The notes: generated by a model from the letters alone, not told the origin. A stretch of DNA of 64,000 nt from Chitinophagaceae bacterium (GCA_020403425.1 JADBXR010000026.1:1-64000); one strand, 5' to 3'; counted from the stretch's first letter, positions 36,698 to 45,721 are shown. A program made the numbers and translations.

Positions 36698-37435
36698 TCA
36701 CCTCGCACTACCTCCATCTATCGTTAAACAAATGCCATTTACATAAGCGGCCTCATCAGACGCGAGGTAGAGATATCCATAGGCGATATCGAGTGGGCTG
36801 CCCCAATGACCCACGGGTATGAGGGGGATCATCTTCTGTTTGACTTCCTCAGGGATGGCCTGGGTCATCTGTGTTTCTATGAATCCCGGGGCGATACAGT
36901 TAGCGGTGATGCCGAAGCGGCCCAGTTCCAGTGCCCACACTTTGGTCATACCGATAATGGCCGATTTGGTGGCCACATAATTCGTTTGCCCGTAATTACC
37001 CCTCAGTCCCACATTGGAAGACGCGGATACGATCCGACCATACCCCCGTTGTTTCATGTGTTCAGCAACGATCTGTGTGCAGTTGAACACGCCGGTCAGG
37101 TTCACTGCGAGTACCTGGTCCCAATCATCCTGCCCCATTTTAAGCAGCGTTTTGTCTTTGGTGATGCCGGCATTGTTGATCAGGATATCTATTTTGCCGA
37201 ACCGGGCTATCGTCTCAGTGGCAGCATCGGTCAAGTCCTCCCGGTCTGTTACGGATACCTGCTGGAACCATACTTTGTATCCTTCTGCAAGGAGCTTGTC
37301 CGCCAGTTCCTTTCCCGATGGCGTAACATCCCAGATGGCCACAGACGCCCCTTCTTTGAGGAATAATTCCGTGGTGGCCAGTCCGATGCCGGCGGCACCC
37401 CCGGTGATCACGGCAACTTTATTGGCTAATCGCAT
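36698..37435 (-). CDS. SDR oxidoreductase, FabG-like
   Basis: 245 residues. Complete short-chain dehydrogenase: TGGAAGIG at 11-18, NNAG at 87-90, Ser140, Tyr153 and Lys157 (YVATK). The sequence (NAGITKDKTLLKMGQDDWDQVLAVNLTGVFNCTQ) is close to 3-oxoacyl-ACP reductase FabG, but with acyl-CoA dehydrogenase downstream and no fab genes it may act on an acyl-CoA in beta-oxidation. First gene of a possible five-gene minus-strand operon. Confidence 0.88.
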   Translation of the reverse strand: MRLANKVAVITGGAAGIGLATTELFLKEGASVAIWDVTPSGKELADKLLAEGYKVWFQQVSVTDREDLTDAATETIARFGKIDILINNAGITKDKTLLKMGQDDWDQVLAVNLTGVFNCTQIVAEHMKQRGYGRIVSASSNVGLRGNYGQTNYVATKSAIIGMTKVWALELGRFGITANCIAPGFIETQMTQAIPEEVKQKMIPLIPVGHWGSPLDIAYGYLYLASDEAAYVNGICLTIDGGSAR

Positions 37436-37594
37436 GTGTCGGGTCGTTTATGGGTTGATGGGTTCAGGAGTAACGTTGTTGTTGTCTCGATCGGCTTTTC
37501 GAAGGGCCGTTACAACTATACCCATACCTTGAATTTACAATGAATCGCTGAAAACAGCCGGTTCTGTTTTATTTTTAGCCGGTCAATTCTTCGC

Positions 37595-38347
37595 ATGCTT
37601 AAAAACAGGATCCGCTACTGGTGCCAGCAACTGCTTGGCTTGGAGCATTATCTTTTTGTGTTTGCCCGGATCCAGATTTTCCGCACCCGCTACCTGGGCC
37701 ACCAGCCTGAGTTCAGGTTCTTCCTGCGGATGATACCCTGGGAGGGCGCCCTGCTGGATATTGGTGCCAATGTCGGCACCATGACGGTATTGTTTGCCCA
37801 AAGCTTCCCACAATGCAGGGTGTACGCATTTGAACCGGTACCTATGCATGCCAGAACAGTGCAGAAACTGGCTGAACGCTTTGGTCTGCCGCATGTAACC
37901 GTATTCGAAACCGCCCTGGGTAATACAGATGGAATGGTGCACATGGTAACTCCCATCAAGGGAAAAAGCAGTATGCATGGGTTGAGTCATGTATGGGAGG
38001 GGCCGGCCGGAGCGCAACCGCCAGGGTCTTTTGAAGTGCCGGTGACCATGCTGGACCATCACCCTGCGCTGCAGCAGGAGCCAAGGATCAGCGCGGTCAA
38101 AATGGATGTGGAGAACTTTGAATACTATGTGCTGCTGGGAGGGAAGGAGCTGCTGCGCCGTCACAGACCTGTTGTGTATGCTGAGCTGTGGAACGATGCC
38201 AAACGAACTTTATGCATACAACTGATGCAGGAGCTGGGGTATACTGTGGCCATATTTAAAAACGAGAGACTGATAGAATACCAGGGCCAGGATGCACTGA
38301 ACTATTTTTTCCTTCCCGGAAGCAGGAAACAGGCGCCTCACGTTTAA
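37595..38347 (+). CDS. FkbM family methyltransferase
   Basis: 250 residues. The SAM-binding motif is LLDIGANVGTMTVLFA (near residues 53-68), followed by VYAFEPVP and VTVFETALGNTDG; the C-terminal half has VKMDVENFEYYVLLGGKELL, the FkbM signature. It methylates an oxygen, usually of a sugar or polyketide. Divergent from the SDR gene. A surface-glycan substrate is possible given the nearby sugar-transferase genes, but that is inference. Confidence 0.85.
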   Translation: MLKNRIRYWCQQLLGLEHYLFVFARIQIFRTRYLGHQPEFRFFLRMIPWEGALLDIGANVGTMTVLFAQSFPQCRVYAFEPVPMHARTVQKLAERFGLPHVTVFETALGNTDGMVHMVTPIKGKSSMHGLSHVWEGPAGAQPPGSFEVPVTMLDHHPALQQEPRISAVKMDVENFEYYVLLGGKELLRRHRPVVYAELWNDAKRTLCIQLMQELGYTVAIFKNERLIEYQGQDALNYFFLPGSRKQAPHV

Positions 38348-38515
38348 CAGAAATTTAAGCCGATGGCATAGTTTTTATCTGGCATACCCCGTTCTTACAA
38401 GATATCAATTACCTTCGCTGAAGGCAAAATGGATGCATTTCGTTTTCCTGAAAGATGCATCTTTGCCAGGCACGAAAGATTGACCGGACCTGCTAATGTT
38501 ACAAACGAAAAACCA

Positions 38516-38941
38516 ATGCTCAAAAAAGTACTTTGTGTTGATGATGATACGATCTCTCTGACGATCTCCCAGCTGCTGCTGAAGCGGACAGGTTTTGCAT
38601 TGGACGTGGATACCGTGATAGATGGCAGTGAAGCACTCGAATATTTTGAAAAATTATTTTCTGAAGAAGCGGACCCCTCAGCGGCTGCTCCGGAACTGAT
38701 CCTGCTCGATATTAACATGCCGGTGATGAATGGTTGGGAATTCCTGCAGGAATATGATCCCCGTTTTCGTGATAGATTGCCGAATACACATATCGTTATC
38801 CTTTCCTCCACCATCGATCCTGAAGATTTTGCATTGGCAAAACAATACCCGGTGGTGGCACAGTTCATCAGCAAACCCTTGAGTGTAGAAAACCTGGAGG
38901 AACTGAAGGACAACCCGGTGATGAAACCACTGTTCTCTTAA
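38516..38941 (+). CDS. Single-domain response regulator
   Basis: 141 residues forming one receiver domain: acidic pocket VDDD (8-11), phospho-acceptor Asp65 in LILLDINMPVMNG, and Lys in FISKPLS near residue 121. No output domain. The start at 38516 gives the standard receiver start; the frame extends upstream without homology. No partner kinase is adjacent; kinases occur 21 kb away. Confidence 0.9.
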   Translation: MLKKVLCVDDDTISLTISQLLLKRTGFALDVDTVIDGSEALEYFEKLFSEEADPSAAAPELILLDINMPVMNGWEFLQEYDPRFRDRLPNTHIVILSSTIDPEDFALAKQYPVVAQFISKPLSVENLEELKDNPVMKPLFS

Positions 38942-39033
38942 ACAACGATCCCTTGTGGTACATGAATTTGGACAGCAGCTATCCTGTTGCCGTATCGCTG
39001 TATGTGGTATATTGATCACCGGCAGGTACCGCC
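38942..39033. other. Intergenic after response regulator
   Basis: I see no feature here. The whole space to the peptidase gene at 39410 is 468 nt; the rest holds a candidate minus-strand RNA and two hairpins listed separately. Confidence 0.4.
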
Positions 39034-39217
39034 ATAAAAAAAGCTTTGTAGAAGTTGTTCGTCCTACAAAGCTCGTGTAGCATCCCGCTACTGGGGTTTT
39101 TCAAGGAATAAGACCGGTTACGTCTTGGATGAACTGGCCGGCCAGTTTAGATCTTTACAAAGGATTCTTGGATGTTACTCTCATTATGGCCAGAACAGGG
39201 TTCTTTGCTTAATGCGA
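39034..39217 (-). ncRNA. Candidate small RNA on the minus strand
   Basis: A perfect 10-bp stem AGCTTTGTAG/CTACAAAGCT (39041-39072) is followed on the minus strand by TTTTTTTA: an intrinsic terminator facing a region with no minus-strand gene. Upstream are a GTAGC/GCTAC hairpin, a 16-nt palindrome AACTGGCCGGCCAGTT, and TACTTTAT (39229-39222) as a possible -7 box, giving an RNA of about 185 nt. The length would suit 6S-like RNA, but I could not fold it into that shape. Confidence 0.35.
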
Positions 39218-39337
39218 TATCATAAAGTAACTAAGTATTCGCTGTTATGCCTATCGGGCATTTTTTGATTTTAGGGTAATGAATAATTGATTTTTTGTAG
39301 GTAAAAAACTACTTATTGCCGATCCCAAGTGTTTAGC

Positions 39338-39406
39338 GGGATAAAAGCCCGTTTCGCACGTTTATCCCAATTATTCGGCTGCTTACCAATGTTTTAATAC
39401 ATTGGT
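39338..39406 (+). promoter_or_regulatory. Two hairpins upstream of the M28 peptidase gene
   Basis: GGGATAAA/TTTATCCC (39338-39368) and ACCAATG/CATTGGT (39385-39406). The second ends 3 nt before the ATG and would occlude ribosome binding if formed in the mRNA. Confidence 0.45.
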
Positions 39407-39409
39407 CAT

Positions 39410-41005
39410 ATGAAAACCTCTCATTCTTTATTGCGTTCCGGCCTCGTCAGGCACCTGGCCGGATTTTGTATGCTCAGTCTTGTACTGACTGCTAACCCGG
39501 TTCTTGCCCAGTCGCAGGAGTCTGTGGTTGAGCAGATCCTGAAAGAAGGCAATACCAACTCTCAGCTGGAACCCCTGGCTCATGAATTGTTGGATAGGAT
39601 CGGTCCTCGTTTGGTGGGTACCCCACAGATGAAGCGCGCCAACGATTGGGCGGTTGAAAAATATGCCAGTTGGGGTATTCCGGCCCGGAATGAAAAATGG
39701 GGCGAATGGAAAGGATGGGAAAGAGGTATCAGTCATATAGACATGATCGCTCCCTGGGTAAAAAGCCTGGAAGGCACCCAGTTGGCCTGGAGCCCTTCTA
39801 CCAAAGGCAAAGCTATCACCGCAGAACTGATCATTCTACCTGATCTGGCCGATTCGATGGCTTTTGTGCAATGGCTGCCCAATGTAAAAGGTAAGTTTGT
39901 GATGGTATCGATGCAGCAACCCACGGGCCGGCCAGATCAGAATTGGCAGGAATTCGGCACCAAAGAATCGTTCGACAGGTTGAAAGCTGCCCGGCAGGAG
40001 CAGACGGATGCCTGGGCAAAACGCATTAAAAAAACGGGTCACTCTGTGCGCATGTTACCCATCATCCTGGAGAAAGCCGGAGCAGCAGGTGTGGTGGGCA
40101 GTAACTGGTCGCAGGGTTTTGGCGTGAACAAGATCTTCAGCGCCTATACTTCTAGCATACCTACGGTGGACATAGCACTGGAAGACTACGGACTGTTATA
40201 CCGTTTGGTAGAATCGGGTGATCATCCGAAGATCAGTGTTCGTACCGATTCGAAAGAGCTGGGTACCGTACCTGCTTATAATACCCTTGCAGAGATCAGG
40301 GGAACAGAGAAACCAGAAGAGTATGTGATGCTCTCTGCGCATTTTGATTCATGGGATGGCGGTACCGGCGCCACCGATAACGGTACGGGCACCCTTACCA
40401 TGATGGAAGCCTTGCGTATCCTGAAGAAAGTATATCCCAATCCTAAAAGGACCATACTGGTAGGCCATTGGGGTAGCGAAGAGCAGGGATTGAACGGTTC
40501 ACGTGCCTTTGTGGAAGATCATCCTGAGATCGTTGCCAAACTGCAGGCGTTGTTCAATCAGGATAATGGCACGGGCCGTATCGTGAATATTTCCGGACAG
40601 GGCTTCCAGCATGCAGGTGAGTATCTGACGCGTTGGTTGTCTGCTGTTCCCAAAAACATGCGCGATTCCATTAAAACCAATTTCCCTGGAACACCTGGTG
40701 GTGGCGGTTCTGATTTTGCTTCATTTGTGGCAGTGGGTGCCCCTGGTTTTTCATTGGGTGCACTGAACTGGTCTTATTTCAACTATACCTGGCATACCAA
40801 CCGCGACACCTACGATAAAGTGGTGTTTGATGACCTTCGCAATAACGCATTACTCACCGCTATCCTGGTGTATATGGCCTGTGAAGACCCGAATACCTTC
40901 CCGAGGGATAAGGCAGTATTGCCCAATGACCGCACCGGCAAGCCTGTTCTTTGGCCAACGCCTAGCAAAGCCATTCGCAAAGGGCCGGTAGCACCGACCA
41001 ATTGA
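39410..41005 (+). CDS. M28 family zinc aminopeptidase, secreted
   Basis: 531 residues with a signal peptide ending in NPVLAQ near residue 35. The M28 metal ligands are visible: SAHFDSWDGGTGATDNGTGT (His and Asp, near 309-322), GSEEQGLNGS (Glu pair near 361), NQDNGTGR (Asp near 385) and a final His in YTWHTNRDTYDKV (near 462). A PA-like insert lies between about 130 and 280. It likely trims peptides outside the cytoplasm. A terminator follows. Confidence 0.9.
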   Translation: MKTSHSLLRSGLVRHLAGFCMLSLVLTANPVLAQSQESVVEQILKEGNTNSQLEPLAHELLDRIGPRLVGTPQMKRANDWAVEKYASWGIPARNEKWGEWKGWERGISHIDMIAPWVKSLEGTQLAWSPSTKGKAITAELIILPDLADSMAFVQWLPNVKGKFVMVSMQQPTGRPDQNWQEFGTKESFDRLKAARQEQTDAWAKRIKKTGHSVRMLPIILEKAGAAGVVGSNWSQGFGVNKIFSAYTSSIPTVDIALEDYGLLYRLVESGDHPKISVRTDSKELGTVPAYNTLAEIRGTEKPEEYVMLSAHFDSWDGGTGATDNGTGTLTMMEALRILKKVYPNPKRTILVGHWGSEEQGLNGSRAFVEDHPEIVAKLQALFNQDNGTGRIVNISGQGFQHAGEYLTRWLSAVPKNMRDSIKTNFPGTPGGGGSDFASFVAVGAPGFSLGALNWSYFNYTWHTNRDTYDKVVFDDLRNNALLTAILVYMACEDPNTFPRDKAVLPNDRTGKPVLWPTPSKAIRKGPVAPTN

Positions 41006-41025
41006 TCAGTATCGATGACATAATC

Positions 41026-41050
41026 AAAACCTCCTCCGGGAGGTTTTTTT
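41026..41050 (+). terminator. Terminator of M28 gene, probably bidirectional
   Basis: AAAACCTCC pairs with GGAGGTTTT around TCCG, then TTTT. The opposite strand also has a T run after the stem, serving the convergent MBL gene. Confidence 0.8.
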
Positions 41051-41059
41051 GTGCAATGA

Positions 41060-41896
41060 TCAGAACAGCGAAAGCTGCACCTGTGCTGGCGTTGGAGGTT
41101 TGGGGCGCTGTATGACCTGTGCAGTTGCATGCGCCTGTATATGATATACTTCCGTTTCCTGGTAGCGGGAAGCCACCACGATCCGTGTATTTCCTGCGTG
41201 CTGCTGAAACAGGTCTTCCACCAGCTTGGGATGGTTATTGTTCTTGGATAGATGCGCCAATACCAGATGACTCATATGAGCGGGCCTGTGTTGCAGAAAA
41301 AGTTGTAAGGCCTGTTCATTGGAAAGATGTCCCTGTCCGCCACTGATACGCTTTTTGAGGTGATATGGATAATTGCCTTTTTCGAGCATGTTCACGTCAT
41401 AATTGGTCTCGAGAAAAGCAGCATGACATTGTTTGAAATGATGGATCAACTGTTCGCAGGCAAACCCGAGGTCGGTGAATATGCCCACGTTCACTTCGCG
41501 GGAACTGACCAGGAAACTATGTGGTTCGGCAGCATCATGGAATTTTGGGAAGGCCGTAACAGTGATGTTCCCAATGCCGATGGTCTCATGGGGCTGAAAA
41601 TGGCGGATCAGATCGGGCTCAATGGGAATATTACTGTTGGAATAAGTGGCCTCTGTGATATAGACAGGTAAACGAAATTTCTTAGATAGTGCAGGGATCC
41701 CGGTGATATGGTCACCATGTTCATGCGAAACGAAAATGGCTTTTACCTGTGCCATATCCAGTCCCAGCCGGTTCATCCTTTTTTCTGTTTCACGGCAGGA
41801 AATGCCGGCATCTATCAGTACCGATTCGCGTCCATTGCCCACATAGTAGCAATTGCCGTTGCTGCCCGAGTTAAGAGAAGTGATGTATAGTGACAT
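41060..41896 (-). CDS. MBL-fold metallohydrolase, WalJ/YycJ-like
   Basis: 278 residues. Metallo-beta-lactamase fold with the metal motif HEHGDH at 58-63, an early SLNSGSNGNCYYVG (residues 7-20) and later ligands in FPKFHDAAEP and LETNYD and in VLAHLSKNNNH. These match the YycJ/WalJ group, proposed as 5'-3' exonucleases in DNA repair. The C-terminal tail (RPKPPTPAQVQLSLF) resembles a clamp-binding QLSLF peptide, which would fit a role at replication forks. Confidence 0.85.
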   Translation of the reverse strand: MSLYITSLNSGSNGNCYYVGNGRESVLIDAGISCRETEKRMNRLGLDMAQVKAIFVSHEHGDHITGIPALSKKFRLPVYITEATYSNSNIPIEPDLIRHFQPHETIGIGNITVTAFPKFHDAAEPHSFLVSSREVNVGIFTDLGFACEQLIHHFKQCHAAFLETNYDVNMLEKGNYPYHLKKRISGGQGHLSNEQALQLFLQHRPAHMSHLVLAHLSKNNNHPKLVEDLFQQHAGNTRIVVASRYQETEVYHIQAHATAQVIQRPKPPTPAQVQLSLF

Positions 41897-41957
41897 GTGT
41901 TACAAAACTAACACCAATATCGGGATTCTGCCCGGTTAATCGGCATACTGAAAGATC

Positions 41958-42197
41958 TCAGCTCAATCGCTGTTTCCTCACAGCTGCCAGCAACTGTTCC
42001 ACATTGCCGATGTTCTCCTGTTCGTTCTGCGCAATGGATACATGCCACTTGTTTTCTACCGCATTCAGTAGGTACTGCATCTCCCAGTCAACCAGTTCCA
42101 GGTCCTTCTTGAGATCCGTTGCGGGACTGATGGGTGCAAAAGAAATATTCAGTTTCTGTTTCAGTATTTTCTGGATACCGTTGAGTAAGGGTTGCAT
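41958..42197 (-). CDS. Acyl-carrier-protein-like protein lacking the attachment serine
   Basis: 79 residues from the ATG at 42197. The length and helix pattern align with acyl carrier protein without gaps across the core: DLELVDWEMQYLLNAVENKW matches the ACP helix II block DLGxDSLDxVELVMALEEEF. The Ser that carries 4'-phosphopantetheine is Asp37 here, so the protein cannot be primed. A longer start at 42230 adds 11 residues. It may be a regulatory or structural ACP relative. It sits between WalJ-like and DUF1573 genes, with no fatty-acid genes nearby. Confidence 0.55.
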   Translation of the reverse strand: MQPLLNGIQKILKQKLNISFAPISPATDLKKDLELVDWEMQYLLNAVENKWHVSIAQNEQENIGNVEQLLAAVRKQRLS

Positions 42198-42293
42198 ATG
42201 GTTCGGTTTCTTGTTCACAAGAAACTTCATAGACCAAAAACGTTGCCAGAACCTTATTAAGATACTGTTAAAAGCTTTTTGGATCATGCGGAT

Positions 42294-42330
42294 AAAAAAA
42301 CACCCCGGGCAGATACTGCTCCGGGGTGTT
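42294..42330 (-). terminator. Terminator of DUF1573 gene
   Basis: AACACCCCGG and CCGGGGTGTT form a 10-bp stem; on the minus strand it runs into TTTTTTT. It lies 20 nt after the stop codon. Confidence 0.85.
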
Positions 42331-42349
42331 GGTAAGGTAGGTAAGAAAT

Positions 42350-42799
42350 TTAGTGTTTGTTAGGAGCTGCCTGTTGTACGGGCGTAGCTGCGGTTGTAGC
42401 GGTCTGTGCTTTTACCTCGCCTTTGATCACCAGAACTTTCTGGTTGGGGTTGGCGTTGGAAACCACTGTGATCGTTTTGGTGAAGGGGCCCATGGCCGCC
42501 GCATTGTAAATGGCTTTGATGGAGGCCGTGCCACCTGGTTTTACAGGCTCTTTAGGCCACTCAGGTGTGGTGCAACCACAGGAAGCGGTAACAGAAGTGA
42601 TGACCAGTGGCTCTTTGCCGGTATTCTTGAAAGTGAATACATGGTTCACTGGTGTGCCCTGTGGAATGGTGCCAAAATCATAGGTGTCTGCTGTAAATGT
42701 CATCACAGCCTGGGTGGATGAAGTGTTTTGTGTCTGGGCATGTGCTGTTGTCAGGCCCATCAAAAGAAGAAAACTGATTCCCGCAAATATTTTTTTCAT
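42350..42799 (-). CDS. DUF1573 domain secreted protein
   Basis: 149 residues with a Sec signal (MKKIFAGISFLLLMGLTTAHAQ). The DUF1573 Ig-like fold is clear: YDFGTIPQGTPVNHVFTFKNTGKEPLVITSVTASCGCTTPEWPKEPVKPGGTASI, with the conserved CGC. The tail is Thr/Ala/Gln-rich and low complexity. Such proteins are abundant in Bacteroidetes envelopes; function is not known. Confidence 0.92.
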   Translation of the reverse strand: MKKIFAGISFLLLMGLTTAHAQTQNTSSTQAVMTFTADTYDFGTIPQGTPVNHVFTFKNTGKEPLVITSVTASCGCTTPEWPKEPVKPGGTASIKAIYNAAAMGPFTKTITVVSNANPNQKVLVIKGEVKAQTATTAATPVQQAAPNKH

Positions 42800-42905
42800 T
42801 GGTTACTATTTTCCGGAAAGATAAAGATTTTATCGTTTACGCAGCCTGCAGTGTCCTGCCAGCTATCCTTTAAAAAATACTGTCATAGGTATTGTTTTGA
42901 TCTGC

Positions 42906-42971
42906 AGACCTGCCCTCAGCGCTAAGGGCAGGTTATATCAAGAGCCTGCTGTTGGGAAACAGCAGGCTCTT
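42906..42971 (-). terminator. Two hairpins after DUF2911 gene
   Basis: AAGAGCCTGCTGTT/AACAGCAGGCTCTT (42940-42971) lies 17 nt past the stop; CCTGCCCT/AGGGCAGG (42909-42932 region) follows. Neither has a strong T tract. Confidence 0.55.
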
Positions 42972-42988
42972 GGTAGCAATTTTTTAGT

Positions 42989-43510
42989 TTATTTGATGTG
43001 TACGGGCACATCCAGATTTTCCCAGCTCAGTACGAAACCTTTGTCGTTGATGGTGTACACCAAACGCTCGTTCATACTGGCTGATTTCCTGGGTTTCACC
43101 GTTACACGAAATACGTCTTTGGCCGGATCGGCTGTGGTCTCACCCTGACGGGTAATGCCCCACTGGCCGGTTTGTGCGTTCACGATGATGGTCCATTCTG
43201 TTTCTCCGGGAATGGCATAGATGCTGTATTTACCGGCAGCCAGTTTCTTGCCTTCAACAGTGATGTCCTTGTCTGTTTCCAGGACGGTTGCCTGGTTGGC
43301 CCCGGCGCGCCATACTTTACCATAAGGTACCAGGGATCCCCAGATCTGGCGACCTTTTACAGAGGGACTGCTGTACTTGATGGTGATATTGGCGCCATGG
43401 ATGGTTCCGGTGGCAGTGGCTGCAGGACTGGCCTGCGACCAACCAAGGGTACTGATGCAGGACAAGGCAAAGCCCAGTAAGAGGGTTTTGAGAAAGGTTG
43501 TTCTTTTCAT
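42989..43510 (-). CDS. DUF2911 domain secreted protein
   Basis: 173 residues, signal peptide ending in LGWSQ near residue 26. DUF2911 hallmarks are IKYSSPSVKGRQIWGSLVPYGKVWRAGANQATVLETDKDITVEGKKLAAGKYSIYAIPG. The fold is a beta sandwich exported to the periplasm; function unknown. The upstream neighbour on the same strand is the DUF1573 gene downstream of it (190 nt apart, hairpins between), so they are probably separate units. Confidence 0.92.
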   Translation of the reverse strand: MKRTTFLKTLLLGFALSCISTLGWSQASPAATATGTIHGANITIKYSSPSVKGRQIWGSLVPYGKVWRAGANQATVLETDKDITVEGKKLAAGKYSIYAIPGETEWTIIVNAQTGQWGITRQGETTADPAKDVFRVTVKPRKSASMNERLVYTINDKGFVLSWENLDVPVHIK

Positions 43511-43723
43511 AGTGTGGTTTTTTATTCGTTACAGTTTAGAATTACGGGATAGGGAAATTACAGGTTTCCCGAATCGGTGCGCAGGTTTTTACATAAATGG
43601 TAATATGCGGTATCGTTGGTGATACAGATAATTCCAGCCGGTCAACCCGGTTGCGAACGACCTGAAAATTGCCTGTAACAGCAACCCGATTTAGCTTATC
43701 TTGTTACTAACAAAACTTCTGCC

Positions 43724-45694
43724 ATGTTGTTTACTTTCTATCGGAACTGCCTGATAGCTGGCTCGCTGTTGTGTGGTATAACGGTTCAGGCCCAGAGTGC
43801 TTTACAGAAATACCAGGTCGTCAATTTTTCTAAGGTCAAGATCACTGATGATTTCTGGCGCCCAAAACTGGAGAAAGTGTCAACCGTCACGATTCCGGTG
43901 TGTATCGACCAGACAGAAGTAAAAACACCCCGTATCCGCAATTTCGAGATCGCGGCCGGTAAAAAGCAGGGCAAGTTCCAGGGGATCTTCTATGATGATT
44001 CAGATGTATTCAAGGCACTGGAAGCGATCGCCTACTCTTTAAAAAATCATCCTGATGCAGCCCTGGAGAAAAAAGCGGATGAGTGGATAGACCTGATCGC
44101 AGCGGCACAGTTACCTGATGGTTATCTCAACACGTATTACAGTTTACAGTTCCCGGAAAAACGCTGGACGGATATGAGCATGCATGAGGACTATAACGGT
44201 GGCCACCTCATAGAGGCCGCTGTTGCCTATTACGATGCTACCGGCAAAAGAAAACTATTGAATGTGGCTATCCGCTTTGCAGACCATTTTGATTCCCTGT
44301 TTGGTCCGGGTAAACGGGATTGGGTGACCGGGCACCAGGAGCTGGAACTGGCTTTGGTAAAATTGTATAAGACTACCAGCCAGAAAAGATACCTGAACCT
44401 GGCAGACTGGCTCCTGAGTGAACGCGGGCAGAAAAAAGCGGTAGGGTACACCTGGACTGACTGGAAGGACACTGCTTACGCGCAGGACAGCAAACCGGTG
44501 AAGGAACAGCGCGAGATCACCGGTCATGCGGTGAGGGCCATGTACCTGTATACCGGTGCTGCGGATGTGGCGGCATTGACAGGTGATGAAGGGTATATGC
44601 ATGCGATGAAAACGGTTTGGGAAGATGTGGTCTACCGGAATATGTATATCACAGGAGGGATCGGTTCTTCCGGCAGCAACGAAGGATTCTCGATAGATTA
44701 CGATCTGCCGAATGAGAACGCTTATTGTGAGACCTGTGCATCGGTGGGAATGGTATTCTGGAACCAGCGCATGGGCATGCTTACTGGTGATGCGAAATAT
44801 ATAGATGTGCTGGAGAAGAGTTTATATAACGGAGCATTGGATGGTATTTCATTGGCGGGCAATCAGTTCTTTTATGGGAATGTACTGGCCTCCAATGGTA
44901 AACAAGCCAGAAGGGATTGGTTTGGCACAGCCTGCTGCCCATCAAATATTGCCAGGCTGCTGGAATCATTGGGCAATTACATATATGGTTATAACGACAA
45001 CAGTATCTGGGTGAATTTATTTGTAGGGAGTCAGACAGCTATTCCACTGAAAGAGCAGGAGGTCAATATCCGCACGCAAACGAATTATCCATGGGAGGGT
45101 ACCCTGGATATTCATGTGTCGCCCAAAAAGAAAACGGTTTTTGCGGTACGGGTCCGTTATCCGGGATGGGTATCAGGAGAAGCTGTGCCTGGTGGCCTGT
45201 ATACGTATGATGCAGCGCAACATGCTGCTGCAGTGGTCAGCGTGAACAATCGATCGGTAACATATCAGCTGGAAAATGGATATCTGGTCATCGACCGCGA
45301 ATGGGCGCCGGGTGATAAACTGACTGTGTCCTTCCCGATGGAGATCAGGCGCGTGTACAGCAGGGAAGAAGTGAAAGCCAATAAAGAAAGGGTGGCCCTG
45401 CAAAGGGGCCCGTTGGTGTATTGTGTAGAAGGTGCCGACAATGAGGGCCGGGCCATGAACCTGGTATTGCCGAAAAACGCGTCTGTGCAGTCTATGCCTT
45501 ACCAGGTGCTTGCCGAACCCGTAATTGGCTTGCAGGCCGAAGCCACTGTGCTGACCGTGTTACCGGGAGGAGACAATATAAAGGCAGAAAGAAAAAAGGT
45601 CATTGCCATTCCTTATTACACCTGGAACAATCGAGGGGCCGGACAGATGCAGGTCTGGTTGCCGCAAAGGATCATCGATATCAAGATCAATTAA
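43724..45694 (+). CDS. Glycoside hydrolase family 127 (beta-L-arabinofuranosidase type)
   Basis: 656 residues with an N-terminal signal peptide (GSLLCGITVQAQ). The (alpha/alpha)6 barrel (DUF1680) contains the zinc-thiolate site of this family: Glu336 and Cys338 in YCETCASVG, and Cys404-Cys405 in GTACCPSN. These match Glu338, Cys340, Cys417 (nucleophile) and Cys418 of Bifidobacterium HypBA1. It probably removes beta-L-arabinofuranose from plant glycans or extensin-like proteins. A symporter gene follows after 27 nt. Confidence 0.9.
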   Translation: MLFTFYRNCLIAGSLLCGITVQAQSALQKYQVVNFSKVKITDDFWRPKLEKVSTVTIPVCIDQTEVKTPRIRNFEIAAGKKQGKFQGIFYDDSDVFKALEAIAYSLKNHPDAALEKKADEWIDLIAAAQLPDGYLNTYYSLQFPEKRWTDMSMHEDYNGGHLIEAAVAYYDATGKRKLLNVAIRFADHFDSLFGPGKRDWVTGHQELELALVKLYKTTSQKRYLNLADWLLSERGQKKAVGYTWTDWKDTAYAQDSKPVKEQREITGHAVRAMYLYTGAADVAALTGDEGYMHAMKTVWEDVVYRNMYITGGIGSSGSNEGFSIDYDLPNENAYCETCASVGMVFWNQRMGMLTGDAKYIDVLEKSLYNGALDGISLAGNQFFYGNVLASNGKQARRDWFGTACCPSNIARLLESLGNYIYGYNDNSIWVNLFVGSQTAIPLKEQEVNIRTQTNYPWEGTLDIHVSPKKKTVFAVRVRYPGWVSGEAVPGGLYTYDAAQHAAAVVSVNNRSVTYQLENGYLVIDREWAPGDKLTVSFPMEIRRVYSREEVKANKERVALQRGPLVYCVEGADNEGRAMNLVLPKNASVQSMPYQVLAEPVIGLQAEATVLTVLPGGDNIKAERKKVIAIPYYTWNNRGAGQMQVWLPQRIIDIKIN

Positions 45695-45697
45695 GCC

Positions 45698-45705
45698 TAT
45701 TTTTG
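45698..45705 (+). promoter_or_regulatory. -7 box ahead of the symporter gene
   Basis: TATTTTTG begins 4 nt after the GH127 stop and lies 16 nt before the symporter ATG. The symporter can thus be transcribed on its own with a leader of about 11 nt. Confidence 0.55.
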
Positions 45706-45721
45706 CGCCAACCTGCTGCTT

